Source: Planctomycetota bacterium
GTDB lineage: Bacteria > Planctomycetota > UBA1135 > GCA-002686595
Direction of reading: 5' to 3'
NCBI GenBank assembly: GCA_022446815.1
Contig: JAKVCD010000009.1
Span: 62,001 to 126,000 of the forward strand
Length of the DNA: 64,000 bases
Below the pieces are notes generated by a model, which was not told the DNA's origin, ran no database searches, and saw only the letters and a program-made list of their open reading frames with translations. Made by a program: the position numbers and the translations under genes. Shown one piece after another: positions 61,737-64,000 of this stretch. How positions within the stretch are numbered: the stretch's first letter is position 1; the number at the start of each line of letters is the position of its first letter.

Positions 61737-64000
61737 ATGACGCCTCAACGGGGACTCGTACGGAGCATGTGCTTGCTGGGCGCCGCGCTCTTCTGTGGCT
61801 GCACTGCGCTTGAGCCGATCGCGTCACCTCCGGTGACGGGAGAGGCCTCAGCATTGCTAGCGGAGGCGCGCGCGCTCGCATGGCGAGGTGAAGATGAGGG
61901 GGGCTCGTCGCGCCGAGAGCTCTTGAAGCGTGCGATGCTCGCCGCCCCCGGCTGGGTCGCTCCAGCTCGCCTCTTAGATGAGCTAGACAGAGAGCTGCTC
62001 TTCGGGCCGCGGGTGCTGGAAGCCCGCCGTCGCGCCCTCGATAAAGCCGAAGTGCCTGCGCAGGTGGCGCGCGCTTCATACCTCCTCGGCCGGCTCGGTG
62101 GCGGGGAGACAGCCTCGCTTATGCGTAACGCTGTGCGAGTTGACCCGAACTTCGCTTGGGGTCATCACGGTCTCGCTTGGGACGCGGCGGAGCGAGGGGA
62201 GCTAGAGCGAGCGATCTCTAGTGAAGAGGTCGCGCTTGATCTCGCACGAGACCCCTTCGACCTCGCCCTCTTCACGCTATCACTCGCTCGCTTCCTTCGC
62301 TCAGCTGGGCGAGAGGAGGAGGCTTGGTCACGCATACAGGAGCTCGATGAGGGCACACTCCTAGGAGACGACGCTGTCTGGTGGCGCGCGCAGCGCGCCT
62401 CTTTCGGTTTGAGCCTGCGAGATCTGACGATCGCCAATGGAGCTTGGGACGCGCTCTTGGAGGTCCTTGGTGACCAGCGCTTGGGAGACGTAGAGGCGGG
62501 GGCGCTCGCCCAGCAAGCGCGCGAGCTTCGCGAGCGTCAGCAGGACCTAGACCCGAGCGGCCTCAGGCTGGAGCGCGCCCTCAGCGGGCGCCTCGGCGAG
62601 GCCTCGCTCTACCAGCGCGCTTTGCTAGCGCATGAGCGCGGGAGCTTGGTCAGTGCTGCCGCGCTCTGGGAGCAGCTAGAGGGAGGGCTGCGCAGACCTC
62701 CCACGCGATCCCTCCGCACCGCAGCTTTCGCTACAGGGCGCTTCGGCGAGGCAGTCGAGGCGTGGCTAGGAGGGCTCCCCGCGCGCGTCTTGGACGAAGG
62801 AGGCACACCTAAGAGCCCGGCGCTCAAGGAGCTGCTTGAAAAAGCGACTGCGGCCTTACCTGGCGATCGGCAGGCCCTCATAGGGCTCGGAGAGGCCTGC
62901 TTGGGCGCTGGGTGGTTTGAGGAAGCACAAGCCCTCGCGCCGCACCTCGCTGCGGTCGACACCGAGGCGGCGCGCTCGCTCGCTCAGAGGGCAGATGAGG
63001 CGCTCAGCCTCTTTGAGTTCTTCGGTCGCTCTTTTGGAAAGGAGCTCCCAACGCTCCCGGAACCAGAGTCTGAGCGGCGAGCTGAGTGGCTTGGCATCGA
63101 GCGTTTCTTAGCTGCGCTCCAGAGTGAGCTCGCGGGTGCGGCGGAGCTCCTCGGGGAAGAGGGTCCCGCTCTGCGGCAGGCGCTCCTCTCTTCGCAGCTC
63201 TACGAGTTCTCACCCTTCGCCGCGCTGGTTCATCCCGGCCCGCTCCTCAGCGAGCAAGATCAAAGGCTAGGTGTTGGTCCAGAGGGGGAGCAGGTGCGCG
63301 GCCTCGCAGAGCTTGGAGAGCGCCTCGGTCGCTTTCTCCTCTTGGGGCAGCTCTCAGGCGGAGACCGCGTCCAAGGTGCTGTCTTGCCGAAGCTGTGGAC
63401 AGAGCGAAGGAGCGGCGCTCACTTCGGTGTGGAGTGGTCTGGTTCGGTCGTGTGGTGTGAGGGAGTGGAGCCGATCGGTTGGGCGGGGAGGTACCGGAGC
63501 GTGCTGGGCGCTGCCTTGCATGACGGCTACTGGATCGACGTCGAAGCCGTTCGTAGGGAGCGCGAGAGCTGGCTGGCGCTGGAGCGTCAGTGGACGGCTG
63601 CAGAGGTGCGCGGGCTCCTGGAGTCTCCTGCCCCAGCCGCGCACGGGAGCGCCGAGCGACGGGCGCTCCGCCCGCTCTTAGGAGAGGGGGACCGCGTGCG
63701 GCTGGCCATCATGTTGGACCACGGCGGACAGGACGAGCTCAGCGCTCCCAGCCTGAGCGATCTTTTAGATAGCGTCGCAGTTCACGAGCAGGGACACCTC
63801 GTCGACAGGGCCTTGCACCTCCCGATCTCTGCCCATCCACTTCGGGCGCTGCGCATCCTCGGTCGCGCCGGCTTCGACCCGCCTGCGGTCTTAGAGCGGC
63901 TCGAGTATCGGGCGCAGGTGGTCTCGCTCTCTCAAGCAGCGGACCCTCGCGTCTCACTCTCGGAGTGTCTGCGCCTTGTTGAGGGCGTCGGCCCAGGCAC
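61737..64000 (+). CDS. TPR-like lipoprotein with C-terminal HExxH motif (3' end outside window)
   Basis: The frame is open from the ATG at 61737 to the end of the window (at least 754 residues). The N terminus is a lipoprotein signal (MCLLGAALFCGC). A long helical TPR-like region follows (ARASYLLGRLGGGETASLM, NAVRVDPNFAWGHHGLAWDAAERG, EEVALDLARDPFDLALFTLSLARFL). Near residue 683 comes SVAVHEQGHLVDRAL, a zinc-binding HEQGH, and about 37 residues on LERLEYRAQ could give the third ligand. This is the fourth secreted HExxH protein in the window. Fold and substrate unknown. Confidence 0.78.
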   Translation, partial: MTPQRGLVRSMCLLGAALFCGCTALEPIASPPVTGEASALLAEARALAWRGEDEGGSSRRELLKRAMLAAPGWVAPARLLDELDRELLFGPRVLEARRRALDKAEVPAQVARASYLLGRLGGGETASLMRNAVRVDPNFAWGHHGLAWDAAERGELERAISSEEVALDLARDPFDLALFTLSLARFLRSAGREEEAWSRIQELDEGTLLGDDAVWWRAQRASFGLSLRDLTIANGAWDALLEVLGDQRLGDVEAGALAQQARELRERQQDLDPSGLRLERALSGRLGEASLYQRALLAHERGSLVSAAALWEQLEGGLRRPPTRSLRTAAFATGRFGEAVEAWLGGLPARVLDEGGTPKSPALKELLEKATAALPGDRQALIGLGEACLGAGWFEEAQALAPHLAAVDTEAARSLAQRADEALSLFEFFGRSFGKELPTLPEPESERRAEWLGIERFLAALQSELAGAAELLGEEGPALRQALLSSQLYEFSPFAALVHPGPLLSEQDQRLGVGPEGEQVRGLAELGERLGRFLLLGQLSGGDRVQGAVLPKLWTERRSGAHFGVEWSGSVVWCEGVEPIGWAGRYRSVLGAALHDGYWIDVEAVRRERESWLALERQWTAAEVRGLLESPAPAAHGSAERRALRPLLGEGDRVRLAIMLDHGGQDELSAPSLSDLLDSVAVHEQGHLVDRALHLPISAHPLRALRILGRAGFDPPAVLERLEYRAQVVSLSQAADPRVSLSECLRLVEGVGPG

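Overview
The window is a GC-rich (by eye a little over 60% G+C), gene-dense bacterial chromosome segment. It holds about 57 protein genes, two tRNA genes and no rRNA, phage, insertion sequence or CRISPR array. Several traits point to a planctomycete-like bacterium, perhaps of the marine type rich in regulatory-like and NPCBM domains: a secreted NPCBM-domain protein, many lipoproteins with a clear lipobox, several secreted HExxH proteins, a large protein of tandem carboxypeptidase-regulatory-like domains, tandem groEL genes and generally weak Shine-Dalgarno sites. This placement is inference; no rRNA is present to prove it.

Layout. 1-4.7 kb: the 3' end of a TrkH-type K+ transporter gene, a lipoprotein and two secreted gluzincin-like proteins. 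4.9-8.7 kb: a multidomain cell-surface protein and a HAD phosphatase. 8.7-14.2 kb (minus): a chaperone operon groEL-groEL-dnaJ-grpE-fmdB, without groES. 14.5-16.7 kb: an NPCBM protein and a diguanylate cyclase. 16.8-20.6 kb: rpsB-tsf, a strong terminator, pyrH, frr and tRNA-Lys, a conserved translation cluster with a structured rpsB leader. 20.7-31.4 kb: membrane protein, Xaa-Pro aminopeptidase, Trm112-like protein, EboE-like protein, tRNA-Glu, Xer recombinase, MFS transporter and pabB-pabC. 31.5-37.4 kb: a run of envelope proteins, xseA, a glycosyltransferase and a short flagellin with a FliA-type promoter. 37.4-42.2 kb: cupin epimerase-like protein, nadA, a GGCT-like protein and P5C dehydrogenase.

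42.3-46.0 kb is the most unusual stretch. A His-rich coiled-coil lipoprotein, a secreted alpha/alpha-barrel protein, an EboA-like protein and an EboB-like TatD-family hydrolase form one tightly packed operon, the first three joined by GTGA start/stop overlaps. The EboE-like gene lies about 19 kb away. Known ebo clusters are linked to moving or protecting secondary metabolites across the envelope; the two extra partners here would be a new version of that arrangement.

46-64 kb: amidohydrolase and FkbM methyltransferase, a PTPS-like enzyme, a metallopeptidase lipoprotein, a sulfatase-fold lipoprotein without the formylglycine signature, an AT-rich intergenic island followed by glycosyltransferase and sulfotransferase genes, then miaB, a beta-propeller lipoprotein, mdh, ribD, a thioredoxin-fold-like protein and a truncated TPR/HExxH lipoprotein. 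Convergent genes are packed very tightly: four pairs share a 4-base overlap of their stop codons.
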